8,470 nt of DNA from contig JADFKA010000065.1 of assembly GCA_022565135.1 (NCBI GenBank), forward strand, positions 1 through 8,470. The letters are read 5' to 3'. The DNA is from Pseudomonadota bacterium (GTDB taxonomy: Bacteria > Pseudomonadota > Gammaproteobacteria > Steroidobacterales > Woeseiaceae). Under the pieces are notes generated by a model. The model saw only the letters and a program-made list of their open reading frames with translations. It did not search any database and was not told the origin of the DNA. The translations under genes were made by a program, and so were the position numbers. Numbering within the stretch: position 1 is the stretch's first letter; every line of letters begins with the position of its first letter. Below are positions 1 through 6,812 of the stretch, in pieces.

Positions 1-404
1 AGTGGATCGTTGCGCTGACACGAATCATCTCTGCGGTATTTCGCAAGGGCGGCGATGTCGTGTTTCTCGTGGACGAACTCAAGGCGGTCTTTGATCCGCG
101 CGGTGGCTATTGGAAACCAGGCGGTAAATACATGCCTTCGATCATTGCCGAACTTGGCTACATCGTGGAGAAGCATCTGATCTCCATCGGCTTGCTCACC
201 GTACCTGAGCTTGATGATAGTCAGAAAGAGCTCATCGAAAAAAAGCACGCCGAGTATGAGGAGGCAAAGAAGCAGCAGGACGCATTTGCGGAAAGCGATT
301 ATCCGCAAGGTGCGCAGCTGTGCCACAAGTGCAATACGGCTGCGGTGGTCCAGATGGACGGTTGCACGACCTGCCTGTCATGCGGCGATTCAAAGTGCGG
401 GTAA
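1..404 (+). CDS. nrdJ: Adenosylcobalamin-dependent (class II) ribonucleotide reductase, C-terminal fragment
   Basis: This is the last 133 residues of a ribonucleotide reductase that turns ribonucleotides into deoxyribonucleotides using coenzyme B12 instead of a diiron or glycyl radical. The first full codon is at position 3, and the frame is open to the left edge, so the start and catalytic barrel lie outside the window. Seen directly: a stretch reading ELKAVFDPRGGYW, then KYMPSIIAELG, typical of the C-terminal part of the B12-dependent family in proteobacteria. It ends in a cysteine-rich tail of pattern C-x2-C-x10-C-x2-C-x2-C-x4-C, finishing CGDSKCG. In class II enzymes such tails carry a metal-binding cluster and the redox-active cysteines that re-reduce the active site. 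The stop is TAA at 402-404. The next gene, waaA, begins 29 nt later on the same strand, so co-transcription is possible. I am confident of the family; the exact subclass would need the missing part. Confidence 0.9.
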   Translation, partial: WIVALTRIISAVFRKGGDVVFLVDELKAVFDPRGGYWKPGGKYMPSIIAELGYIVEKHLISIGLLTVPELDDSQKELIEKKHAEYEEAKKQQDAFAESDYPQGAQLCHKCNTAAVVQMDGCTTCLSCGDSKCG

Positions 405-433
405 TCGGGAGTCTGAGCACACCCGCATAATAC

Positions 434-1705
434 GTGCGAATTCTCTACAGTCTGCTGACTTATCTGCTACAGATTCCTGTAGCCGCCTACTGGTTGTTTC
501 GCGGCATTGTCCATCACTCCTACCGCGACAAGGTAGGACAGCGTTTTGGTATCGGTTATCCGCATTTGTCTCGCTGCATCTGGATCCACGCTGTCTCGGT
601 CGGTGAGGTGCAAGCCGCGGCACCGCTCATCAGGCAAGCCGCGATACGCTTTCCCGATTATGAGGTGCTTGTTACAACCGTTACACCGACAGGGGCCGCG
701 AGGGTGGCGGCATTATTCGGCGACGCGGTCACACATTGCTACATCCCGTTCGAAATGCCCGTGGCTGTAGATCGCTTCTTTGCATCGGTCCACCCGCGAC
801 TGGCACTGATCATGGAGACCGAGATCTGGCCGAACCTGTATCGCGGTTGCGGCGTTCGAAACATACCATTGGTTCTCGTTAGTGCGCGGATTTCACCCAA
901 ATCAGTTGATGCCTATCGTCGTTTCCTACCGCTGTTTCGCGAAACGCTTTCCCACGGCATTATCATCGCCGCACAAAGCGAAGCGGACGCCGATCGCTTT
1001 CGTTCACTCGGCGCCAGTTCGGCGCGCACCTGGGTGACAGGAAATATCAAGTTCGACATCGAGTTGCCGGCCAATCTTGTCGAGGATGGCAAGCAGCTGC
1101 GCAAGCAATTATTTGGTGACCGTCCTGTCTGGATTGCAGCGAGTACGCACGACATTGAAGAGCAGCAGGTACTGGCTGCACATGCTGCACTTCAAAAGCA
1201 GCAACCGGATTTATTATTGCTGCTCATCCCCAGACATCCTGATCGATTCGAAGATGTACGGAAGCTGATCAGCCAACAGCAATTCAACTGCGTGTCGCGA
1301 ACAGATGGAAAAGTTTGCGACCGGTCCACCGACGTTTTTCTGGGCGACACGATGGGGGAGTTGCCGCTATTTTATGCGGCGAGTGATGTCGCATTCGTTG
1401 GTGGCAGTCTCGTGCCAATTGGCGGGCATAACCTGCTCGAACCGGCCGCGCTCGGCTTGCCTGTTATCAGCGGGCCGCATGTCTTTAACGCGCAGGAGAT
1501 TGCCGACATGTTTGTCGAACTTGGTGCATGCCGTATGGTGCGCGATGGCGCTGAACTTGCAGGGGCAGTTGCCGAGCTCTTCGCTGACCCCGCCATGGCA
1601 ACGAAACTGGGCAACCAGGGGCGAGCGATCGTACAACAAAACCGCGGTGCTCTCGAACGGCTATTCGGCCTTCTTGAACCGCTGATCGCCGAGGAAAAAC
1701 TCTGA
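434..1705 (+). CDS. waaA: 3-deoxy-D-manno-octulosonic acid (Kdo) transferase
   Basis: The product (423 aa; E. coli WaaA is 425) transfers Kdo from CMP-Kdo to lipid IVA at the cytoplasmic face of the inner membrane, the first step of lipopolysaccharide core assembly. Residues about 3-24 form a hydrophobic N-terminal anchor. The GT-B glycosyltransferase follows: IWIHAVSVGEV (50-59), in which Glu58 matches the proposed catalytic base; METEIWPN (127-134); VTGNIKFD (201-208); WIAASTH (233-239); IPRHPDRFEDV (265-275); and the nucleotide-sugar-binding stretch from GGSLVPIGGHNLLEP (323-337) to SGPHVFNAQEI (346-356). The GTG start at 434 is forced, because an in-frame TAA lies at 428-430. It has no clear Shine-Dalgarno; the nearest purine run (408-412) is too far upstream, so translation may depend on coupling with nrdJ 29 nt away. 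How many Kdo residues it adds cannot be told from sequence. It ends 9 nt from the convergent tolC gene. Confidence 0.96.
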   Translation: MRILYSLLTYLLQIPVAAYWLFRGIVHHSYRDKVGQRFGIGYPHLSRCIWIHAVSVGEVQAAAPLIRQAAIRFPDYEVLVTTVTPTGAARVAALFGDAVTHCYIPFEMPVAVDRFFASVHPRLALIMETEIWPNLYRGCGVRNIPLVLVSARISPKSVDAYRRFLPLFRETLSHGIIIAAQSEADADRFRSLGASSARTWVTGNIKFDIELPANLVEDGKQLRKQLFGDRPVWIAASTHDIEEQQVLAAHAALQKQQPDLLLLLIPRHPDRFEDVRKLISQQQFNCVSRTDGKVCDRSTDVFLGDTMGELPLFYAASDVAFVGGSLVPIGGHNLLEPAALGLPVISGPHVFNAQEIADMFVELGACRMVRDGAELAGAVAELFADPAMATKLGNQGRAIVQQNRGALERLFGLLEPLIAEEKL

Positions 1706-1714
1706 AGTCTTTGC

Positions 1715-3148
1715 TTACTCGCTTGCTGCCGCTGCTGCTTCTTCTTCCGCAATTGCCTGTTCAGGTGTCGGGCGTTCCTTGAGCCACTGATCGACGTTTT
1801 CGAGGTCCTGAATCTGCAGATTGCCTGCTGCCTGTTTGAGCGCCAGAACATTGAGAATGTAATCATACCGACTCTGGTAGAAACCCGTAATCGATGCGTA
1901 CAAATTGAACTGTGAGTTGAGTACATCGACAATCGTTCGCGTACCGACGTCGAACCCAGCTTCAGTCGCTTCAAGCGCCGTACGACTCGACGCGACAGCC
2001 TGCTTGAGTGCCCGAACACGACTCATCTCCGACAACACGCCGAGATAAGCGTCACGTGCCTGCCGTTCGGTCTCGCGTGTCACGCGCTGCAGTTGCTCAC
2101 GACTGGCTCGATGCAGGTAGACGGCTTCTCGTACGCGAGACGAGGTATAGCCACCCGCGAACAGCGGCACGTTGAATTGAATACTGATGCTGTCGCTTTG
2201 GCCGTCACTGTCGGCAGTACTGAATGCGGGGGCAGGTGCTATTCTGAGCTCGCCGGGTGTGTCGGACTCGCCCATGCTTGCAACCAGATCGATCGATGGG
2301 TAACGCCCGTTGCGCCGGAAGGAAATTTCATCTCGAGCGAGTTTTTCATCCAGTCGGCTGGAAATGAGGACGAGGTTTTGACTCAATGCGAGATTAACCC
2401 AGCTCGCCTCGTCGCTCGGAGCTGGATTCCGCAATGGAAAATCATCGTCCGGCGCAGACAATGTGCTGACGTGTTGACCCGTGATTTCGCGCAAGAACTC
2501 ACGTGATGTCGCAAGTGTGCGTTTTGCGCCGATCTCGGCCGCAACGGATTGGTCGTAGGCGGCCTGTGATTCCTGTACATCCGTAATCGCAATCAGACCC
2601 ACGTCGAATCGCTGCTTCGCCTGCTCGAGCTGACGCGCAATCGACTGACGGTCGGCATGAATTGACGTCAGCCGGTCTTCGGCAGCGAGCACATCGAAGT
2701 AGCGTTGTGCGACGCGAATAATCAGGTCTTGTTGAGCGGCTTCGCGATCGGCCTCAGCCTTGGCGACGATCTTGTTCGCTCGACGCAGATTGACGATCTG
2801 GTCCCAGCGAAACAGTGTCTGGCGTAAGGTGAATTGCCAGCGCGTGGTCTCGCCGCGGCTTTCCGACGAAGATGTGAAGATACCCTGGGAGTCTTCGCCA
2901 GTCGTCGTTCCCGATGAGTCAAATTTGGTCCAGTTGCCGCCAAAACCGATCTGTGGCAGCAGTACACCACGCGCTTGCGGCTCAGCCTCAAGCGCCGCCA
3001 ACCTGCGTGCTTCGGCCTCGTGGATCCTGGGATCACTCTGCAGGGCCTGTTGGTATACCTCCAGCAGTGATGCCGAGTGTCCGACCCCGGGCACAGCCAG
3101 AGTGCAGAGCATGATAAGTAAGGTTTTAAAATTAATAGCTTTTTTCAT
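1715..3148 (-). CDS. tolC: TolC-family outer-membrane channel protein
   Basis: This is a trimeric outer-membrane/periplasmic tunnel protein that serves as the exit duct for tripartite efflux pumps and type I secretion. It has 477 aa from the ATG at 3146-3148. That start gives a proper signal peptide (Met-Lys-Lys, hydrophobic core LLIMLCTLAV, cleavage near residues 24-27). An upstream in-frame TTG at 3190 would add 14 residues and spoil it. A weak Shine-Dalgarno GGAA lies 8 nt upstream (3157-3160). Two internally repeated OEP domains are visible: FDVGLIAITDVQESQ (181-195) and its repeat FDVGTRTIVDVLNSQ (399-413), plus VPLFAGGYTSSRV (327-339) and YDYILNVLALKQAAGNL near the end. The tail is Glu/Ala-rich, from a short GCT/TTC repeat. 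No pump genes are adjacent, so its partner is unknown. The order methyltransferase-then-tolC matches a neighbourhood common in beta- and gammaproteobacteria. The symbol is used in the family sense. Confidence 0.93.
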   Translation of the reverse strand: MKKAINFKTLLIMLCTLAVPGVGHSASLLEVYQQALQSDPRIHEAEARRLAALEAEPQARGVLLPQIGFGGNWTKFDSSGTTTGEDSQGIFTSSSESRGETTRWQFTLRQTLFRWDQIVNLRRANKIVAKAEADREAAQQDLIIRVAQRYFDVLAAEDRLTSIHADRQSIARQLEQAKQRFDVGLIAITDVQESQAAYDQSVAAEIGAKRTLATSREFLREITGQHVSTLSAPDDDFPLRNPAPSDEASWVNLALSQNLVLISSRLDEKLARDEISFRRNGRYPSIDLVASMGESDTPGELRIAPAPAFSTADSDGQSDSISIQFNVPLFAGGYTSSRVREAVYLHRASREQLQRVTRETERQARDAYLGVLSEMSRVRALKQAVASSRTALEATEAGFDVGTRTIVDVLNSQFNLYASITGFYQSRYDYILNVLALKQAAGNLQIQDLENVDQWLKERPTPEQAIAEEEAAAAASE

Positions 3149-3464
3149 TTTTTGGATTCCGCAGGTTGGTCGGCTTTCAGTAATTGCCAAGGTGTTATAG
3201 TTAACTATATCACTATATCAGTCAATATTTGCATAAGCCAGCCCACAACCAAGGCATTTTGTACCGCAACAGTACACGGGACTGCAGGCATCCGCGATAT
3301 TGATGATTTCAATTTCCCATGCTCTCGGACGCCCGACTGCCGCTAAAGTTCGCCTGATTTGCGCGCCCCACATGCGCAACAGCCTCGGGCCGACAGTTTC
3401 TTATTTGTCATCACGGCACGCGATTATTGATTAGATGCAACAACACGCGAAGTGGTTTCGTCGC
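3149..3464. other. Intergenic region between the methyltransferase gene and tolC (316 nt)
   Basis: Both flanking genes are on the minus strand, with the methyltransferase gene upstream. I found no convincing gene: the open frames on either strand are short, lack ribosome sites and resemble no known protein. In related bacteria a small rhodanese-like gene often sits here, but no remnant of it is recognisable. The only clear signal is the AT-rich promoter/operator cluster next to tolC (3194-3225). No hairpin plus T-run terminator was seen after the methyltransferase stop codon at 3465-3467. Confidence 0.6.
3194..3225 (-). promoter_or_regulatory. Candidate tolC promoter overlapping a palindromic operator
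   Basis: An AT-rich island 46-77 nt upstream of the tolC ATG. Seen directly: a perfect 14-bp palindrome TATAGTTAACTATA (3196-3209), overlapped by a tandem octamer ACTATATC (3204-3211 and 3212-3219). On the minus strand this reads TTGACT (3220-3225), then two copies of TGATATAGT. Each copy looks like an extended -10 (TG-n-TATAGT); the TTGACT is badly spaced for a classical -35 partner. Palindromes of this AT-rich kind are typical of small dimeric repressors such as the MarR family, which often control efflux genes. That assignment is inference; no regulator gene is present in the window. Confidence 0.45.
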
Positions 3465-4115
3465 CTAAAACGAAAATTGCGGCGCCAGCGTGGCATTCAC
3501 GAGCGGTGCCACCTCAGTCTCGAACAGGCTTTCGGTGCGCCAGTCGTTGTTGCCGGTGCGGTACACAACTCGTGCATCCATTACCGGTGCAGTGCCAACA
3601 ATTACGAACACCCGGCCACCCGGCTTTAACGCCGTGATAAATCGTGGGTCGAAATTCTGCATTGAGCCTGTTATGGCGATAGCGTCAAACTGGCCGTCTG
3701 GAAGGTGCCGCATGGCGTCCATAGAGAATAATTCGACGTTAGTGGCACCTATGTCTTCGAGGGTCGCCGATGCTGACTGCAGAAAGTCCTCATACAGGTC
3801 AATGCTTGTGACCGAGTTGGCAAGGCGCGCGAGGCAGGCGGTCAAAAATCCGGCGCCAGTTCCAATCTCGAGAACATCATCCGATTTCTGCAGCGCTAGT
3901 GCCTGTAGGACACGACCCTCCAGTGTGGGAGTCATCATTAACTGGCCGTGCCCGATCGGAATCTCAGTGTCCGCGAACGCCAGCGATTCGAATCCAGATG
4001 GGACGAACTGCTCTCTCGGTACCTGCGTGAGTACGTCGAGGATATTCAAATCGAGGACATCCCATGCGCGGATTTGCTGTTGCACCATCTGTTGTCGGGC
4101 GAAATCGCGGTTCAT
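3465..4115 (-). CDS. Protein-L-isoaspartate O-methyltransferase family protein, divergent
   Basis: A 216-aa, soluble, S-adenosylmethionine-dependent methyltransferase fold of the PCMT family. The N-terminus (RQQMVQQQIRAWDVLD, 7-22; VPREQFVPSGFESLAFAD, 32-49) is typical of the family. Motif I, VLEIGTGAGF (81-90), binds AdoMet; SIDLYED (104-110), FDAIAITGS (143-151) and LKPGGRVFVIVG (163-174) follow in the usual order. The loop that in true repair enzymes reads TISQP (E. coli) is LMMTP here (59-63), and the later TAAPPEIP-type segment is replaced by TGSMQNFDP. Isoaspartyl repair activity is therefore doubtful and the substrate unknown; I give no pcm symbol. Members of this divergent branch commonly lie next to rhodanese and tolC genes. 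The ATG at 4113-4115 is supported by a good Shine-Dalgarno and an upstream promoter. The stop is TAG. Confidence 0.87.
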   Translation of the reverse strand: MNRDFARQQMVQQQIRAWDVLDLNILDVLTQVPREQFVPSGFESLAFADTEIPIGHGQLMMTPTLEGRVLQALALQKSDDVLEIGTGAGFLTACLARLANSVTSIDLYEDFLQSASATLEDIGATNVELFSMDAMRHLPDGQFDAIAITGSMQNFDPRFITALKPGGRVFVIVGTAPVMDARVVYRTGNNDWRTESLFETEVAPLVNATLAPQFSF

Positions 4116-4124
4116 CGTCGGATT

Positions 4125-4128
4125 TCCT
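4125..4128 (-). promoter_or_regulatory. Ribosome binding site of the methyltransferase gene
   Basis: On the minus strand the sequence reads CAGGAAA, with the AGGA core 9 nt before the ATG. It is the best ribosome site in the window and supports the start at 4115. Confidence 0.65.
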
Positions 4129-4162
4129 GTAACTTTTTGAAAGAACGGGAGAAATTGTCGCT

Positions 4163-4190
4163 ATGATACGGTAATTCTGACGTCTGGTAA
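4163..4190 (-). promoter_or_regulatory. Candidate sigma-70 promoter of the methyltransferase gene
   Basis: On the minus strand: -35 TTACCA (4185-4190, 4 of 6 consensus) and -10 TATCAT (4163-4168, 5 of 6), separated by 16 nt. Transcription would start near 4156, giving a 5' leader of about 40 nt that contains the ribosome site. Assigned by eye only. Confidence 0.4.
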
Positions 4191-4231
4191 CGCGCCACAC
4201 GACGCCGGTTGCCGAATTATGGTGAATCGCC

Positions 4232-4249
4232 GCAGCCTGCTGTGGCTGC
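4232..4249. other. Small hairpin in the divergent intergenic region
   Basis: GCAGCC and GGCTGC form a perfect 6-bp stem around a 6-nt loop (TGCTGT). No T-run follows on either strand, so it is not a classical terminator. It lies 117 nt upstream of the divergent methyltransferase start and 173 nt upstream of the GGDEF-EAL start. Role unknown; it may be chance. Confidence 0.25.
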
Positions 4250-4298
4250 TGGGATATGCTGCATAATGCTCAGGTTGGGAGCTCAAAATGACCCTCAA

Positions 4299-4314
4299 AT
4301 CTCCACATGGAGAT
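4299..4314. promoter_or_regulatory. Inverted repeat, candidate operator upstream of the GGDEF-EAL gene
   Basis: ATCTCCA and TGGAGAT are perfect 7-bp inverted arms separated by 2 nt. A -10-like TATAAC lies at 4333-4338, so the repeat would cover the -35 position of a promoter there. That -35 is otherwise poor, as expected if an activator is needed. The geometry suits a dimeric DNA-binding protein; which one is unknown. Confidence 0.35.
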
Positions 4315-4340
4315 GCACATTGGCCGGTGAATTATAACAA

Positions 4341-4421
4341 ATGATCTCTGTACGGTATTCGACTTATTGGCAACGCGTCGCGCCTGCGGGCATATCGCAG
4401 TTGCTGGATGTTGAGGTCTGA
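4341..4421 (+). CDS. Possible 26-residue leader ORF directly before the GGDEF-EAL gene
   Basis: An ATG at 4341 opens a 26-codon frame (begins MISVRYSTYW, ends LLDVEV). Its TGA stop (4419-4421) abuts the ATG of the GGDEF-EAL gene, in the same frame. The downstream ribosome site GAGGT lies inside its last two codons, so translation of the leader would affect access to that site. A weak GGTGA stands about 11 nt before the leader ATG. No similarity is recognisable and an open frame this short is common by chance. Confidence 0.2.
   Translation: MISVRYSTYWQRVAPAGISQLLDVEV
4413..4417 (+). promoter_or_regulatory. Ribosome binding site of the GGDEF-EAL gene
   Basis: GAGGT ends 4 nt before the ATG at 4422 (the GAGG core ends 5 nt before). 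This, with the in-frame TGA just upstream, fixes the start codon. Confidence 0.6.
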
Positions 4422-6752
4422 ATGCCTTCTCTCACTATTATAATTATTGCACTGTCGGTCCTGCTCTTGCTGGCCGTCGCAATCGGTCTCCGGCACTGGA
4501 GAGGCAAGCGTAACGCGATACGACGCATTGCAATGTTCAACGAGGAAATGCTCGAGGCTTCTCGGGATGCCTCGGTCGGTCGACGGCTTACCGTTCCCGA
4601 CGACCCGAATTCCGCACAACTCGCAAATACGATAAATCGTCTGTTTGACGCGCTTGGCGAGAAGGAGGAAAAAATCCAGGGGCGCGATCGGTTGTTTCGG
4701 GACTTCGCGAAAACCTTACCGGAAATCGTGATCATTCATGACGACAAGATTCGACTGGCAAATGAATCCGCGGCAAGCCTCATGGGGCTTGATTCTGTGC
4801 AACTGGTCGGGCGCGACATCGCTGACCTTATTAAACCCGCTTATCGGGCGTTGTTTCGCAACACGATGGCGAAACGGCTCGCTGGTGAAAACGTCCCCCG
4901 GCGCCTTGAGATCCAGCTCATTAACGGCAATGAGGCGGGGCTGTGGGTCGAGGCACAGAGCACGAGCATCGAGTTTCATGGGCATCCTGCGATCCTGACG
5001 ATTGCCCGGGATGTGAGTCATCGCAAGAGTCTTGAGGTATCGCTGAGTCGTAGCAAGCGCCAGGCGCAATACACGCTGGAGTCTATAGCCGAAGGCGTCA
5101 TTACGACCGATAACGATGGGCGTATCGACTACCTGAATCTCGCGGCTGAAGCCCTGATCGGCACCAATCGCGACGATGCAGCAGGCCACAAGATTGGTGA
5201 GCTGTTCACGTTAGTTGATGACGCAGATCGGCGACCGCTGGGGGATCCGGTTGAGCGCTGCCTCGAAATACGACGGCGGGTGAATATGGGCAGACGTGCT
5301 GTCATGATCAGCACCGACGGCGAACACGAGCATTCCGTCGAGATTACGGCGTCGCCTATTCGCGGCGTCGGTACCAGCATTTCGGGCGCAGTTGTCGTAT
5401 TCCATGATGTGAGCGAGATTCGTGGCCTGACGCGACAGATGAGCTATCAGGCAACGCACGATCCCTTGACCGGGCTGATCAATCGCCGCGAATTCGAGCG
5501 CCGACTGGATGAGGCGATGGATTCGGCGCATGCCGAGGAAGCCGTGCACATGCTGTTCTACATGGATCTTGATCGTTTCAAGGCGGTCAATGACAGCTGT
5601 GGTCATCTCGCGGGCGACAATATGCTGCGGGAAATAGCGAGACTGATCAGGGACCAGGTGCGGGACTCTGACTTCGTGGGGCGACTTGGAGGCGATGAAT
5701 TCGGCGCACTGCTGATTGGCTGCCCAATCGACAAGGCCAGGCAACTTGCGACAGATATTTGCAATACGATTTCTGATTACCGTTTCGTGTGGAAAGACAA
5801 GATTTTCAACATTGGCATTTCAGTGGGCCTTGTCGAAATCAGTCATGCCAGCGGCACACTTCAGGATGTAATGAGCGCGGCTGATTCAGCGTGTTACGTC
5901 GCGAAACGACAGGGTAAGGGTCAGGTCCATGTGTATTCGGCGCGCGATGAAACAGTGGCGAGAGAGCGTGGTGACATTCAGTGGCTGCGGCGATTGCAGA
6001 CTGCGTTACATGAAGATGGTTTCGAACTCGCGATTCAGTCAATTATTGCGATGACCGGCGGCGTCGAATCCGGGCCGGCCGTCGAAGTGCTGATCAGGTT
6101 GCCAGATGGACATGGACGTACGGTCGATTCCGCCGAATTTCTACGCCCAGCAGAGCGCTATCAACTGATGCCACAGATCGATCGATGGGTAATCAATGCA
6201 ACATTGACGGCTATTGCCAGCAGTAAGATCAAGATCACGAGCGGTCGCAGCTGTGCCATCAACTTGTCTGGACAAACGCTCGGGGATGAGTCGTTTCTGG
6301 GCTTTGTAGTTGATGTGCTCGATCGATCCGGCGTGCCTCCGGCAGCAATCTGTTTCGAGGTGACTGAATCGGCGATCCTGTCCAACATTCAACACGCGCA
6401 AAGATTCATTGAGGTGTTGCATGGCATTGGATGCGAGTTTTCCCTGGATGATTTCGGCAGCGGGCTCGGTTCATTTGCAAGCCTCAAACATTTGCCAATT
6501 GATTATTTGAAGATCGACGGAACCTACACGCGCAATTTGAATTCGGATGAAGTCAACCAGGAAATGGTTACAACGATGATCAAACTGGCACGAACGATGC
6601 AGTTCAGAGTCATTGCGGAGCAAGTCGAGCATCAGGAGGACTTCGACTGGCTGCGCAATATTGGCGTCGATTTCGTGCAAGGCCACTTCATCGAAGCGCC
6701 CGTGCCACTCGGCAGCGCGACCACGGGCACGTTCCGCCAACTGCACTCGTAA
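4422..6752 (+). CDS. Membrane-anchored PAS-PAS-GGDEF-EAL cyclic-di-GMP enzyme
   Basis: A 776-aa inner-membrane sensor that can in principle both make and degrade cyclic di-GMP. One transmembrane segment (about 4-23) has almost no periplasmic part, so sensing is probably cytoplasmic. It is followed by a HAMP-like linker (24-85), PAS 1 (about 89-205), PAS 2 (about 212-335), GGDEF (337-508) and EAL (520-765). The cyclase half keeps the active-site GGDEF (423-427), the metal-binding Asp in FYMDLDRFK, and the inhibitory RxxD site (Arg414-Asp417) five residues upstream. In the phosphodiesterase half the signature reads EVL (Glu555), with Asn614, Glu646, Asp676-Asp677, Lys697, Glu733 and Gln753 in their expected motifs (INLSG, FEVTE, LDDFGSG, LKIDG, AEQVE, VQG). 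No catalytic residue appears lost. Deviations are QS for QP near the EAL start and AEQVE for AEGVE. The net activity and the PAS ligand cannot be read from sequence. It is divergent from the methyltransferase gene and stands alone. Confidence 0.95.
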   Translation: MPSLTIIIIALSVLLLLAVAIGLRHWRGKRNAIRRIAMFNEEMLEASRDASVGRRLTVPDDPNSAQLANTINRLFDALGEKEEKIQGRDRLFRDFAKTLPEIVIIHDDKIRLANESAASLMGLDSVQLVGRDIADLIKPAYRALFRNTMAKRLAGENVPRRLEIQLINGNEAGLWVEAQSTSIEFHGHPAILTIARDVSHRKSLEVSLSRSKRQAQYTLESIAEGVITTDNDGRIDYLNLAAEALIGTNRDDAAGHKIGELFTLVDDADRRPLGDPVERCLEIRRRVNMGRRAVMISTDGEHEHSVEITASPIRGVGTSISGAVVVFHDVSEIRGLTRQMSYQATHDPLTGLINRREFERRLDEAMDSAHAEEAVHMLFYMDLDRFKAVNDSCGHLAGDNMLREIARLIRDQVRDSDFVGRLGGDEFGALLIGCPIDKARQLATDICNTISDYRFVWKDKIFNIGISVGLVEISHASGTLQDVMSAADSACYVAKRQGKGQVHVYSARDETVARERGDIQWLRRLQTALHEDGFELAIQSIIAMTGGVESGPAVEVLIRLPDGHGRTVDSAEFLRPAERYQLMPQIDRWVINATLTAIASSKIKITSGRSCAINLSGQTLGDESFLGFVVDVLDRSGVPPAAICFEVTESAILSNIQHAQRFIEVLHGIGCEFSLDDFGSGLGSFASLKHLPIDYLKIDGTYTRNLNSDEVNQEMVTTMIKLARTMQFRVIAEQVEHQEDFDWLRNIGVDFVQGHFIEAPVPLGSATTGTFRQLHS

Positions 6753-6779
6753 CTTACCGCCGAACTAGTCTTGACTGCT

Positions 6780-6807
6780 GGTGATCCCGCCACACGGGCA
6801 CGTCACC
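6780..6807. terminator. Bulged hairpin after the GGDEF-EAL gene, possible terminator
   Basis: Outer stem GGTGA (6780-6784) with TCACC (6803-6807); inner stem CCCG (6786-6789) with CGGG (6795-6798) around the loop CCACA. It starts 27 nt after the GGDEF-EAL stop. No T-run follows on either strand, so intrinsic termination is doubtful; it may mark an RNA 3' end or be part of the adjacent repeat. Confidence 0.3.
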
Positions 6808-6812
6808 GGACA

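Noticed and set aside
1372..2019. 215-codon open frame on the minus strand
   Set aside because: Overlaps the ends of both waaA and tolC out of frame; the composition is the Arg/Ser-rich kind seen in shadow frames.
3149..3190. Longer tolC product starting at the TTG at 3190
   Set aside because: It would put 14 polar residues ahead of a normal Met-Lys-Lys signal peptide; the ATG at 3148 with GGAA upstream is better.
3490..4140. 216-codon open frame on the plus strand
   Set aside because: Antisense shadow of the methyltransferase gene; serine/arginine-rich, no ribosome site, no recognisable family.
4219..4266. 15-codon ORF beginning MVNRRSLLW
   Set aside because: No ribosome site and too short to separate from chance; it overlaps the small hairpin at 4232-4249.
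4190..4421. Cyclic-di-GMP riboswitch upstream of the GGDEF-EAL gene
   Set aside because: The conserved GEMM-type core elements are not present; only short unrelated stems are seen.
5940..6716. Degenerate, sensory-only EAL domain
   Set aside because: Although the motif reads EVL, the catalytic Glu and the Asn, Glu, Asp-Asp, Lys, Glu and Gln positions are all retained.
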